Assembly: GCA_020216895.1 (NCBI GenBank) | Contig: JAIWOM010000018.1 | Coordinates: 1 to 13,313, forward strand | Reading direction: 5' to 3' | Origin: Microcella sp. | GTDB lineage: Bacteria > Actinomycetota > Actinomycetes > Actinomycetales > Microbacteriaceae | Length of the DNA: 13,313 bases | In this document: positions 7,281-13,313 of the stretch, one piece after another | How the letters are laid out: each line of letters begins with the position of its first letter | Position numbering within the stretch: the stretch's first letter is position 1 | Position numbers and translations under genes: made by a program | The notes under the pieces: model-generated | The model's input: only the letters and a program-made list of their open reading frames with translations | Database searches by the model: none | What the model was told of the DNA's origin: nothing

Positions 7281-8699
7281 ATGCACACCACCGTCTTCGA
7301 GCGCCAGCGACCCGACGCCCGCCTCATCACCGAGAGCCTCGAGGGCTCGCGGCTGCAGCCGTTCTGGCTCGACGACCTGCCCGAGCGCCCCGTCCGTCCG
7401 GCGCTCGCCGCGACCGTGCAGGCCGACCTCGCCGTGGTCGGCGGCGGCTACACCGGGCTCTGGACGGCCCTGCTCGCCAAGCGCCGCAACCCCGACGTCC
7501 GCGTCGTGCTGCTCGAGGGCAAGCGCATCGGCTGGGCGGCCAGCGGTCGCAACGGCGGCTTCGTCGAAGCCACCCTCACCCACGGCGCCAAAAACGGCGA
7601 GACCCGGTTCCCCGACGAGCTCGCCACGCTCGACCGGCTCGGCATGCAGAACCTCGACGAGATCCAGGCCACGGTCGAGGCCGAGCGCTGGGACTGCGAC
7701 TTCGAGCGCGTCGGCTCCTTCGCCGTTGCGACCGAGAGCTACCAGGTGGCCGCGCTCGAGGCCGCCCACGACGGCGAGCACGAGCTGTTCTACGACGCCG
7801 CCGCGATGCGCGCGCAGATCAACTCGCCCACCTATGAGGGCGGGCTGTGGTCGGTGCGGGATACGGCGCTCGTGCATCCCGGAAAGCTCGCCGATTCTCT
7901 GCTCGGTGCCGTGCTCGATGCCGGCGTCGAGGTCTTCGAGGGCACCCCGGTGCTCGACCTGCGCGCCGAGCGGGACGCCATCGAGCTGCGCACGCGCGAG
8001 GGTGCTGTTCGTGCCGCACGGGTGGCGCTCGCCACCAACGCCTTTCCATCGCTGCTCAAGCGCTACCGCCTGCACACCGTGCCGGTCTACGACTACGTGC
8101 TCATGACCGAACCGCTGACGGATGCGCAGCTCGCGTCGATCGGGTGGCAGGGTCGGCAGGGCGTCGCCGACAGCGCCAACCAGTTCCACTACTACCGCCT
8201 CAGTGCCGACAACCGGATCCTGTGGGGTGGATACGACGCGATCTACCACTTCGGCGGGCGCATCCGCCCGGAGTACGACGACCGCCGCGAGTCGTACGAG
8301 CGGCTTGCGAGCCACTTCTTTACGACCTTCCCGCAACTGGAGGGCGTGCGCTTCACGCACCGCTGGGCGGGCGTCATCGACACGTGCAGCCGCTTCTGCG
8401 CGTTCCACGCGATCGCGCACCAGGGCCGCGTCGCCTACTCGGCGGGCTTCACCGGCCTCGGGGTCGCCGCCACCCGCTTCGCGGCGAACGTCATGCTCGA
8501 CCAGCTCGCCGGCGAGACCACCGAGCGCACCTCGCTCGACATGGTGCGCAGCATGCCGCTGCCCTTCCCGCCCGAGCCGGCCACCTACCCGGCCGTGCAG
8601 TCAGTGCGCTGGGCGCTCGACCGCGCAGATCACAATTCGGGAAAGAGAAATGCCTTCCTGCGCACGCTCGACGCCGTGGGGCTAGGGTTCGACTCGTGA
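7281..8699 (+). CDS. FAD-dependent oxidoreductase, DAO superfamily (gamma-glutamylputrescine oxidase-like)
   Basis: This 472-residue flavoenzyme has a D-amino-acid-oxidase fold and probably oxidises a secondary or primary amine, or an amino acid derivative, using O2. It opens with about 45 residues typical of PuuB-like proteins. The FAD Rossmann motif follows (VVGGGYTGLWTAL, about residues 52-64), then E79 at the end of strand two, and the conserved GWAASGRNGGF (84-94), the flavin-contacting loop of this group. A C-terminal flavin-binding element (YSAGFTGLGVAATRFAANVM) starts at residue 386. The start is uncertain: ATG 7281 has GGAG only two bases away. An in-frame ATG at 7254 lies inside the palindrome and is less likely. 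The gene ends in a GTGA overlap with the cupin gene, so the two probably share a message. PuuB-like chemistry is a family-level inference; the substrate is unproven. Confidence 0.85.
   Translation: MHTTVFERQRPDARLITESLEGSRLQPFWLDDLPERPVRPALAATVQADLAVVGGGYTGLWTALLAKRRNPDVRVVLLEGKRIGWAASGRNGGFVEATLTHGAKNGETRFPDELATLDRLGMQNLDEIQATVEAERWDCDFERVGSFAVATESYQVAALEAAHDGEHELFYDAAAMRAQINSPTYEGGLWSVRDTALVHPGKLADSLLGAVLDAGVEVFEGTPVLDLRAERDAIELRTREGAVRAARVALATNAFPSLLKRYRLHTVPVYDYVLMTEPLTDAQLASIGWQGRQGVADSANQFHYYRLSADNRILWGGYDAIYHFGGRIRPEYDDRRESYERLASHFFTTFPQLEGVRFTHRWAGVIDTCSRFCAFHAIAHQGRVAYSAGFTGLGVAATRFAANVMLDQLAGETTERTSLDMVRSMPLPFPPEPATYPAVQSVRWALDRADHNSGKRNAFLRTLDAVGLGFDS
8683..8688 (+). promoter_or_regulatory. 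Possible internal -10 box (TAGGGT) before the cupin gene
   Basis: TAGGGT fits TAnnnT and stands seven bases before the GTG at 8696, inside the last codons of the oxidoreductase gene. It could give the cupin its own leaderless message in addition to read-through. The stop overlap already explains cupin translation, so this is a weak call. Confidence 0.25.
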
Positions 8700-9040
8700 C
8701 CCTTCCCCTCGACGCAGCAACGGTGCTGCAGGCCCTCGAGCTCGAACTCGAGCACGAGCCCGTCGACGCCGAACAGGTCGTCGAGGGCTCGCCCACCACG
8801 GGTATCGCCGCCCTCACCGAGCTCGACGACTGGGAGGTCGGGGTGTGGGAGATCACGCCCGGCACCGTCACCGACGTCGAGGTCGAAGAGGTGTTCATCG
8901 TGCTGCGCGGGCACGCCATCCTGCGCCGCGGTGACGGCTCCGAGGTCGAGCTGCGCGCCGGCTCGGTCGGCCGCCTCGACGACGGCGAGGAGACCGAGTG
9001 GCGGGTGCTCGAGACGCTCCGCAAGATCTACATCGCGTGA
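8696..9040 (+). CDS. Small cupin-domain protein (Cupin_3/DUF861-like)
   Basis: This 114-residue single-domain cupin resembles the Cupin_3 group related to ureidoglycine aminohydrolase and EutQ. The pattern WEITPGTVTDVEVEEVFIVLRGHAIL at about residues 51-76 forms the first cupin half; it is followed by LRAGSVGRL and the ending TEWRVLETLRKIYIA. At the positions where metal cupins carry two histidines there are Val, Asp and Glu, so the usual metal site appears absent or altered. It may therefore bind a ligand or act as an isomerase-like or scaffold domain rather than a dioxygenase. The GTG overlaps the oxidoreductase stop by four bases (GTGA). Cupins of this type sit beside FAD amine oxidases in other actinobacteria, by memory. 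Function unknown. Confidence 0.88.
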   Translation: MTLPLDAATVLQALELELEHEPVDAEQVVEGSPTTGIAALTELDDWEVGVWEITPGTVTDVEVEEVFIVLRGHAILRRGDGSEVELRAGSVGRLDDGEETEWRVLETLRKIYIA

Positions 9041-9084
9041 CCGCGACCTGACACATCGCGTAGCGCCCCGAGCAGCCCACTGTC

Positions 9085-9861
9085 CTACCAGGTCGAGTCG
9101 CCGCGAATCACCACGTCGCTGCCGCCGTCGACGAAGACGACCTGACCGCAGAGGTGCGAGTTCTCGACGCTCGTCAAGAACGCGATGAGGTTCGCCACGA
9201 CGGGCGCGTCGGCGATGCCGTTGAGCGGCATCGGCACCATCTGCAGGATCGCCTTCTCGGCCTCCTCCGTCGACGTGAACTGCTCGGTCATCGCCGTGCG
9301 GATGACTCCGGGGGCGACCGCATTGAGCGGGATGCCCGCCCCGGCCCACTCGGGCGTCGCCGCGTTGCGGCGGATCCACCGGGCCAGCGCGCGCTTGGTC
9401 GACCCGTAGATCAGGCCGCCCTGCCCCTCGTCGAGCAGCTGCTGCGCGCGGTGCAGCGCGGCCGGCTCGTCGTGGGCGAGGCATGCGTCGACGAGCGCGT
9501 CGTCGACCGGGAAGAGCGAGGCCATCGACGCGGTCGCTGACGCGCGCGGAGCATCCGAGCCCGCCAGCAGCGGCCGCAGCCCGTCGAGCGTGGCGAGCGC
9601 GCCGAAGTAGTTGACCGCGACGGTCGCGGTCGACTCGGTGGCGAGACCGGCGTTAGCGACGATCGCGTCGATGCGCCCGCCGCTCAGCTCGGTGACGTGG
9701 GTGACGAGCGCGGCGCGCCCCTCGAGCGTGGTGAGGTCGACGGTGACGTCGGCGTCATGCAGGTCGACCCCGATGACGCGGTGGCCCTGCCCGGTGAGCA
9801 GGGCGGCGGTCGCGGCCCCGATGCCGCTGGCGGCGCCGGTGACGACGTACGTGCGAGTCAT
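9085..9861 (-). CDS. Short-chain dehydrogenase/reductase, 3alpha-hydroxysteroid dehydrogenase-like
   Basis: This is a classical NAD(P)-dependent SDR of 258 residues. The cofactor loop TGAASGIG spans residues 8-15, D33 at the end of strand two favours NAD(H), ANAG (69-72) is the structural Asn motif, and the catalytic set is S112, Y152 and K156 (YGSTK). The distinctive stretches VAVNYFGALATLDGLRPLL, LNAVAPGVIRTAMTEQ and the ending VVFVDGGSDVVIR resemble the Comamonas 3alpha-hydroxysteroid dehydrogenase/carbonyl reductase subfamily, including its long insert before the catalytic Tyr. The substrate could be a steroid or any secondary alcohol or ketone. The ATG at 9861 has AGGAG five bases upstream. 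The gene faces the cupin across 44 bases and diverges from rpiB across 93 bases. No operon partner is visible. Confidence 0.92.
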   Translation of the reverse strand: MTRTYVVTGAASGIGAATAALLTGQGHRVIGVDLHDADVTVDLTTLEGRAALVTHVTELSGGRIDAIVANAGLATESTATVAVNYFGALATLDGLRPLLAGSDAPRASATASMASLFPVDDALVDACLAHDEPAALHRAQQLLDEGQGGLIYGSTKRALARWIRRNAATPEWAGAGIPLNAVAPGVIRTAMTEQFTSTEEAEKAILQMVPMPLNGIADAPVVANLIAFLTSVENSHLCGQVVFVDGGSDVVIRGDSTW

Positions 9862-9942
9862 GGTGACTCCTCTCGTTCGGTGGTGCCCCCAGGCTGGCAC
9901 TGAGGAGCGCTCGACGAAAGGGGCACAAGGTCCCGACGCTCG

Positions 9943-9948
9943 TAGACT
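9943..9948 (+). promoter_or_regulatory. Probable -10 box (TAGACT) of a leaderless rpiB promoter
   Basis: TAGACT stands six bases before the rpiB ATG at 9955 and no Shine-Dalgarno is present, so transcription probably starts at or very near the ATG. It is the same hexamer that precedes amylosucrase. No good -35 is visible at the usual distance. This promoter would drive the rpiB-nei-paiB-amidohydrolase unit. Confidence 0.55.
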
Positions 9949-9954
9949 CGACCC

Positions 9955-10440
9955 ATGCGCATCCACGTGGCGACCGATCACGCCGGCCTCGAGTTCAGCC
10001 AGACGGTGCGCGAGCACGTCGCCGCGCAGGGGCACGAGGTGCACGACCACGGGCCGCAGTCGTACGACCCGCTCGACGACTACCCGAGCTTCTGCATCAA
10101 CGCCGCGCGCGCCGTCGCGCGCGACCAGGCGGCGGGCGTCGCGGCGCTCGGCATCGTCTTCGGCGGTTCGGGCAACGGCGAGCAGATCGCGGCGAACAAG
10201 GTGCAGGGCATCCGCGCCGCCCTGGTGTGGAGCGACGCGACCGCGACCCTCGCCCGCGAGCACAACGATGCCAACGTCATCGCGATCGGCGCACGCCAGC
10301 ACACGGTCGACGAGGCGCTGCGCTTCATCGACCTCTTCATCGGCACGCCCTTCACGGGCGAGGAGCGCCACGCGCGCCGCATCGCGCAGCTCGCCGAGTA
10401 CGAGACCACCGGCCAGATCGCCGGGCACGAGATCGTCTAG
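9955..10440 (+). CDS. rpiB: Ribose-5-phosphate isomerase B
   Basis: It interconverts ribose 5-phosphate and ribulose 5-phosphate in the non-oxidative pentose phosphate pathway, in the cytoplasm. At 161 residues it matches the actinobacterial form. The phosphate/substrate motif ATDHAG is at residues 6-11, DDYPSFC at 41-47, and GSGNGEQIAANKV at 71-83. E76 in that loop corresponds to the catalytic glutamate used by the M. tuberculosis enzyme instead of the E. coli cysteine. REHNDAN (101-107) supplies the conserved His/Asn. The ending RRIAQLAEYE is typical of the actinobacterial subgroup. The ATG lies six bases after TAGACT and no ribosome site is visible. Six bases separate it from the downstream glycosylase, an order shared with M. 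tuberculosis Rv2465c-Rv2464c. Confidence 0.96.
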   Translation: MRIHVATDHAGLEFSQTVREHVAAQGHEVHDHGPQSYDPLDDYPSFCINAARAVARDQAAGVAALGIVFGGSGNGEQIAANKVQGIRAALVWSDATATLAREHNDANVIAIGARQHTVDEALRFIDLFIGTPFTGEERHARRIAQLAEYETTGQIAGHEIV

Positions 10441-10446
10441 GGCGCC

Positions 10447-11490
10447 GTGCCCGAAGGCCACTCCGTCCACCGCATCGCGCGGCAGTTCGCGCGGCACTTC
10501 GTCGGCGAGCGTGTGCACGTGAGCTCGCCGCAGGGCCGCTTCGCCGACGGGGCGGCACTGCTCGACGGGCGAACGATGACCGCGTCGAAGGCCGTCGGTA
10601 AGCAGATGTTCCTCGAGTTCGACCACGCCCTCTGGCTGCGGGTGCACCTCGGCATCTACGGCGCGTGGGACTTCGCTGGCTCTGTCACGCAAGACGCGAC
10701 GCAGCGCTCGGCGGGCGGCCGCATGGGGCAGACGAACCAGCGCGGCACCGATTCTGATGCCGTCGCGGCCGCCGCCGATGCGGCACGGGATGCCCGCACG
10801 ACGGTCGTCGGCGAGCACGAATCCTCGCTCGCCTCGATCGGAGCCCCGCGGCGCACCCGTCTGCGCATGGCCGAGGCCGAGAAGGAGAGCGCCATCGAGG
10901 ACGCCGCCCTCGAGGGTTTCCCGCCCGAGCCGATCGGTCAGGTGCGCGTGCGGCTGCTCACCGAGCGCGCGGTCGCCGACCTGCGCGGGCCGACCGCGTG
11001 CGAGGTGCTCGACCCCGCCGGGGTGCAGGCCGTCATCGACGCGCTCGGCCCCGACCCGCTCGTCGATGACGCAAAGGTGGGGGAGGAACGATTCGTGGAG
11101 CGCGTGCGCAAGCGCCGCACCCCGATCGGCCTGCAGCTCATGGACCAGTCGGTGGTGAGCGGCATCGGCAACGTGTACCGCGCCGAGATCCTCTTCCGGG
11201 CGCGGCTCGACCCGCACACGCCGGGCTCGTCGCTTTCGGAGGACCTGCTGCGCGACCTGTGGCGCGACTGGAGCTACCTGCTCGGCGTCGGCGTCGAGAC
11301 CGGGCAGATGCTCACCATGGACGGCCTCGACGAGGAGGGCTACCGCGCGGCCCTGCGCAATCGTGCCGACCGGCACTGGGTCTACAAGCGCGAGGGGCTG
11401 CCGTGCCGCATCTGCCGCACGAACATCGCCCTCGAGATCGCCGCGGGGCGCAAGCTCTACTGGTGCCCGAGCTGCCAGGAGGGCCGCTGA
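10447..11490 (+). CDS. Fpg/Nei-family DNA glycosylase/AP lyase (Nei1-like) with a large insertion
   Basis: This bifunctional base-excision repair glycosylase removes oxidised bases and cuts the abasic site. After Met removal P2 is the Schiff-base nucleophile and E3 the catalytic acid (PEGHSVHR); K52 (AVGKQMFLEF) is the conserved beta-sandwich lysine. The helix-two-turn-helix region runs at about 178-252, including the DNA-contacting GIGNVYRAEILF (N242). The C-terminal zinc finger is C320-C323-C340-C343, with R335 in its hairpin. It resembles M. tuberculosis Nei1 (Rv2464c, 268 residues), but at 347 it carries 70-80 extra residues at about 77-157, before PPEPIGQVRVRL. The GTG at 10447 follows the rpiB stop by six bases with only AGGG as a ribosome site, so translation is probably coupled. 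Its end holds the AGGAGG for the next gene. Family sure; exact lesion range not. Confidence 0.94.
   Translation: MPEGHSVHRIARQFARHFVGERVHVSSPQGRFADGAALLDGRTMTASKAVGKQMFLEFDHALWLRVHLGIYGAWDFAGSVTQDATQRSAGGRMGQTNQRGTDSDAVAAAADAARDARTTVVGEHESSLASIGAPRRTRLRMAEAEKESAIEDAALEGFPPEPIGQVRVRLLTERAVADLRGPTACEVLDPAGVQAVIDALGPDPLVDDAKVGEERFVERVRKRRTPIGLQLMDQSVVSGIGNVYRAEILFRARLDPHTPGSSLSEDLLRDLWRDWSYLLGVGVETGQMLTMDGLDEEGYRAALRNRADRHWVYKREGLPCRICRTNIALEIAAGRKLYWCPSCQEGR
11477..11482 (+). promoter_or_regulatory. Strong ribosome binding site inside the end of nei
   Basis: AGGAGG lies within the last codons of the glycosylase gene, seven bases before the ATG at 11490, which overlaps the nei stop by one base. 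This fixes the paiB-like start and implies tight co-translation. Confidence 0.7.
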
Positions 11491-12122
11491 TGCGTCACAC
11501 GCCGCACTACCTGCTGACCGACCCGGAGGAGGTGCGCCGGCTGATCCGCGAGAATCCGTGGATGACGATCGTGTCGCACACCGCGACGGGCCTGGTCGCC
11601 TCGCACTACGCCTTCCTCCTCGACGAGCAGGCCTCGACCGGTGACGACATCGTGCTGATCGGGCACCTTGGCCGCCCCGACGAGGAGGCGCACGAGCTCG
11701 GCCGGCACGAGGCGATGCTCATCGCGCAGGGCCCGCACGGCTACATCTCGCCCAGCTGGTACGCGCCCGGCGACATCATCCCGACCTGGAACCACGTGAC
11801 CGCGCACCTGTGGGGAACCCCCGAGATCCTCAGCGACGAGGAGAACATCGCGGCCCTCGATCACCTCACGAACCACTTCGAGCAGCACGTCGACGAGCCG
11901 CGCGGCCTGCACCTCGACCCGGAGTATTCTCGACGTGTCGCCCGCGGCACGATCGGGGTGCGACTGCGCGTCTCCCGATTCGACGCGCGCGCCAAGCTCA
12001 GCCAGAACAAGACCCCCGAGGTCGTCGACCGTATCGTCGCCGCACTCGAGGGCGAGGGCCCGTACGCCCACCCCGGCCTGGCCCGCGAGATGAGGAGAGT
12101 CCATGATCCGCGCGATTCGTAA
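11490..12122 (+). CDS. FMN-binding protein of the PaiB family
   Basis: This 210-residue flavin-reductase-fold protein is annotated across bacteria as 'FMN-binding negative transcriptional regulator', after Bacillus subtilis PaiB, which affects sporulation and protease genes. The diagnostic blocks are present: ASHYAFLLDE (37-46), GHLGRP (58-63), GYISPSWY (84-91), PTWNHVTAHLWG (98-109) and FDARAKLSQNK (164-174). No helix-turn-helix is evident, so direct DNA binding is doubtful. An FMN-dependent enzyme or redox sensor is equally possible. The start is firm (AGGAGG seven bases upstream, one-base overlap with nei). The last 20 bases overlap the amidohydrolase gene in another frame. In Bacillus the paiA partner is a polyamine acetyltransferase; no such gene lies here, though an amine-oxidase-like gene is 3-4 kb away. 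Confidence 0.9.
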   Translation: MRHTPHYLLTDPEEVRRLIRENPWMTIVSHTATGLVASHYAFLLDEQASTGDDIVLIGHLGRPDEEAHELGRHEAMLIAQGPHGYISPSWYAPGDIIPTWNHVTAHLWGTPEILSDEENIAALDHLTNHFEQHVDEPRGLHLDPEYSRRVARGTIGVRLRVSRFDARAKLSQNKTPEVVDRIVAALEGEGPYAHPGLAREMRRVHDPRDS

Positions 12123-13313
12123 TGCGCGCCCGCTCGGCGGCCACGAGCCGATCGACCTCCTGATCGACGACGGGGTGATCGTGGGCATCCTGCCCGCCGG
12201 TCTGGGAGGTGCCGAGCTCGGCGACGGCGAGATCGACCTCGAGGGCCGCTTCATCATGCCCGCGCTGTGGGACGAGCACGTGCACATGACCCAGTGGGCG
12301 CAGCACCGGCGCCGCATCGACCTCGGGGGCGCGGAGAGCGCGGCCGAGGCGGCGGCGATCGTGCGCTCGGCCATCGGCAGCGGCGAGGCGCGCGACGCGG
12401 TCGTCGTCGGCGTCGGCTTCCGCGACGCGCTCTGGCCCGACGCGCCGACCGCCGCCCTGCTCGACCAGGTGTCGAGCGACCGGCCCATCGTGCTGATCAG
12501 CGCCGACGTGCACTGCGTCTGGGTCAACAGCGCCGCCCTCGTGCACTTCGGGGTCGACGGCGACTCGCCCGAAGCCCACGAGGGCGTGCTGCGCGAGGAC
12601 GCGGCCTTCGCCCCCACCTCGCGTCTCGACAGCACCACCGACGACGAGCTCGACCAGTGGGTCGCCGACGCCGCCGCCGAGGCCGCCCGCCGCGGTGTGG
12701 TCGGCATCGTCGACCTCGAGATGCGCTGGAACCGCGACGACTGGGCGCGCCGCGTCGCCCGCGGCTTCGACGCCCTCCGCGTCGAGTTCGGCGTCTACCC
12801 GCAGCACCTCGACCAGGCGATCGCGCTCGGCCTGCGCAGCGGCACCCCCGTCGCCGGCACCGTCGCCGTCGGCCCGCTCAAGGTCATCACCGACGGCTCG
12901 CTGAACACCCGCACCGCCTACTGCTGCGACCCGTATCCGGATGCTCCCGCCGAGCCCTACGGCCGCCTCAACGTTCCCCCCTGCGACCTGCACCCGCTGC
13001 TCGCCCGCGCGAGCGAGGCCGGGTTCGAGCTCGCCGTGCACGCTATCGGCGACGGCGCGAACAAGCTCGCCCTCGACGTGTTCGCCAAGCTCGGGCGCGG
13101 CGGCCGCATCGAGCACGCGCAGCTCGTGCACGAGACCGACTTCGGCCGCTTCGCCGCGCTCGGCGTGACCGCGAGCGTGCAGCCCGAGCACGCGATGGAC
13201 GACCGCGACGTGGCCGAGCGCTACTGGTCCGGACGTACCGGCCGCGCCTTCGCGCTGCGCTCGCTGCTCGACGCCGGCGCGCGCATCGTGCTCGGCTCCG
13301 ACGCCCCCGTCGT
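12103..13313 (+). CDS. YtcJ-type amidohydrolase (Amidohydrolase_3), 3' end cut off
   Basis: Partial; the first 403 residues are visible and the frame is open to the right edge. This is a metal-dependent hydrolase of the amidohydrolase superfamily. Metal-site elements appear in order: DEHVH (57-61, the HxH of strand one), K260 in GPLKVITDGSLNTRTAY, H313 in AVHAIGDGAN, H338 in IEHAQLVH, and D400 in LGSDAPV. The ITDGS and HAIGDGA motifs are typical of the YtcJ/N-substituted formamide deformylase group (usually 480-560 residues), which acts on amides or formamides; many members are uncharacterised. The ATG at 12103 has GGAG five bases upstream and begins 20 bases before the paiB-like stop, so it belongs to the rpiB unit. 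The substrate cannot be read from the sequence. Confidence 0.92.
   Translation, partial: MIRAIRNARPLGGHEPIDLLIDDGVIVGILPAGLGGAELGDGEIDLEGRFIMPALWDEHVHMTQWAQHRRRIDLGGAESAAEAAAIVRSAIGSGEARDAVVVGVGFRDALWPDAPTAALLDQVSSDRPIVLISADVHCVWVNSAALVHFGVDGDSPEAHEGVLREDAAFAPTSRLDSTTDDELDQWVADAAAEAARRGVVGIVDLEMRWNRDDWARRVARGFDALRVEFGVYPQHLDQAIALGLRSGTPVAGTVAVGPLKVITDGSLNTRTAYCCDPYPDAPAEPYGRLNVPPCDLHPLLARASEAGFELAVHAIGDGANKLALDVFAKLGRGGRIEHAQLVHETDFGRFAALGVTASVQPEHAMDDRDVAERYWSGRTGRAFALRSLLDAGARIVLGSDAPV

Noticed and set aside
7263..8420. 385-codon minus-strand frame antisense to the oxidoreductase
   Set aside because: Shadow of the coding strand; its sequence is low-complexity Arg/Glu/Val/Gly with no motif.
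9042..9060. Terminator hairpin between the convergent cupin and SDR genes
   Set aside because: Only a 5-bp stem (CGCGA/TCGCG) with a 9-base loop and no T-tract; within chance for this GC content.
1..9861. A steroid-degradation cluster, suggested by the KstD-like flavoprotein and the 3alpha-HSD-like SDR
   Set aside because: The two genes are 8 kb apart in separate units, both families are broad, and no other steroid or cholesterol catabolic gene is present.
11998..13191. 397-codon minus-strand frame antisense to the amidohydrolase
   Set aside because: Antisense shadow; the plus strand has an intact metal-site order and a proper ribosome site.
1..13313. CRISPR array, tRNA/rRNA, insertion sequence, phage or toxin-antitoxin genes
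   Set aside because: No repeated spacer pattern, RNA-gene signature, transposase or paired small toxin/antitoxin frames were found on either strand.

Overview
The window is about 70 % GC and almost entirely coding, with very small gaps, GTG and ATG starts, 4-base start/stop overlaps and probable leaderless starts. Together with the closest remembered protein families this points to a high-GC actinobacterium, most likely Micrococcales and probably Microbacteriaceae. The genus cannot be read from the sequence. Homologue comparisons are from memory; no database search was run.

Layout. Positions 1-7205 hold a run of minus-strand genes: amylosucrase (7205-5352), aminopeptidase N (5289-2746), an MscS-type channel (2742-1732), a group II truncated haemoglobin (1690-1271), a four-helix membrane protein (1274-711) and an FAD-binding dehydrogenase cut off by the left edge (700-1). 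From pepN onward the spacing is 41 bases or less, so these five genes look like one transcription unit. Amylosucrase sits 62 bases ahead of pepN, and that gap holds a GC-rich hairpin. Divergent from amylosucrase are a DAO-family FAD oxidoreductase (7281-8699) and an overlapping cupin gene (8696-9040). They run toward a short-chain dehydrogenase on the minus strand (9861-9085). Divergent from the dehydrogenase is a plus-strand unit: rpiB (9955-10440), a Nei1-like DNA glycosylase (10447-11490), a PaiB-like FMN-binding protein (11490-12122) and a YtcJ-type amidohydrolase cut off by the right edge (12103-13313).

How the parts relate. pepN, glbO, rpiB and nei1 also lie close together in Mycobacterium tuberculosis (Rv2464c to Rv2470), so the window looks like a conserved actinobacterial neighbourhood. 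The amylosucrase/oxidoreductase/cupin/SDR block appears to be inserted in its middle. Amylosucrase would convert sucrose into glucan and fructose. RpiB serves the pentose phosphate pathway, Nei1 repairs oxidised bases, and GlbO handles O2 and reactive species. The oxidoreductase and cupin suggest amine catabolism.

Most notable signals: a perfect 7-2-7 palindrome in the amylosucrase/oxidoreductase divergent promoter; identical TAGACT boxes 6-7 bases before starts that lack a Shine-Dalgarno; a 70-80-residue insertion in the Nei1-like protein; and an apparent excess of the hexamer GGATGC/GCATCC, often forcing rare codons. I see no tRNA, rRNA, CRISPR array, insertion sequence or phage gene, and no clear new defence-type system. 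The intergenic stretches are all under 100 bases.
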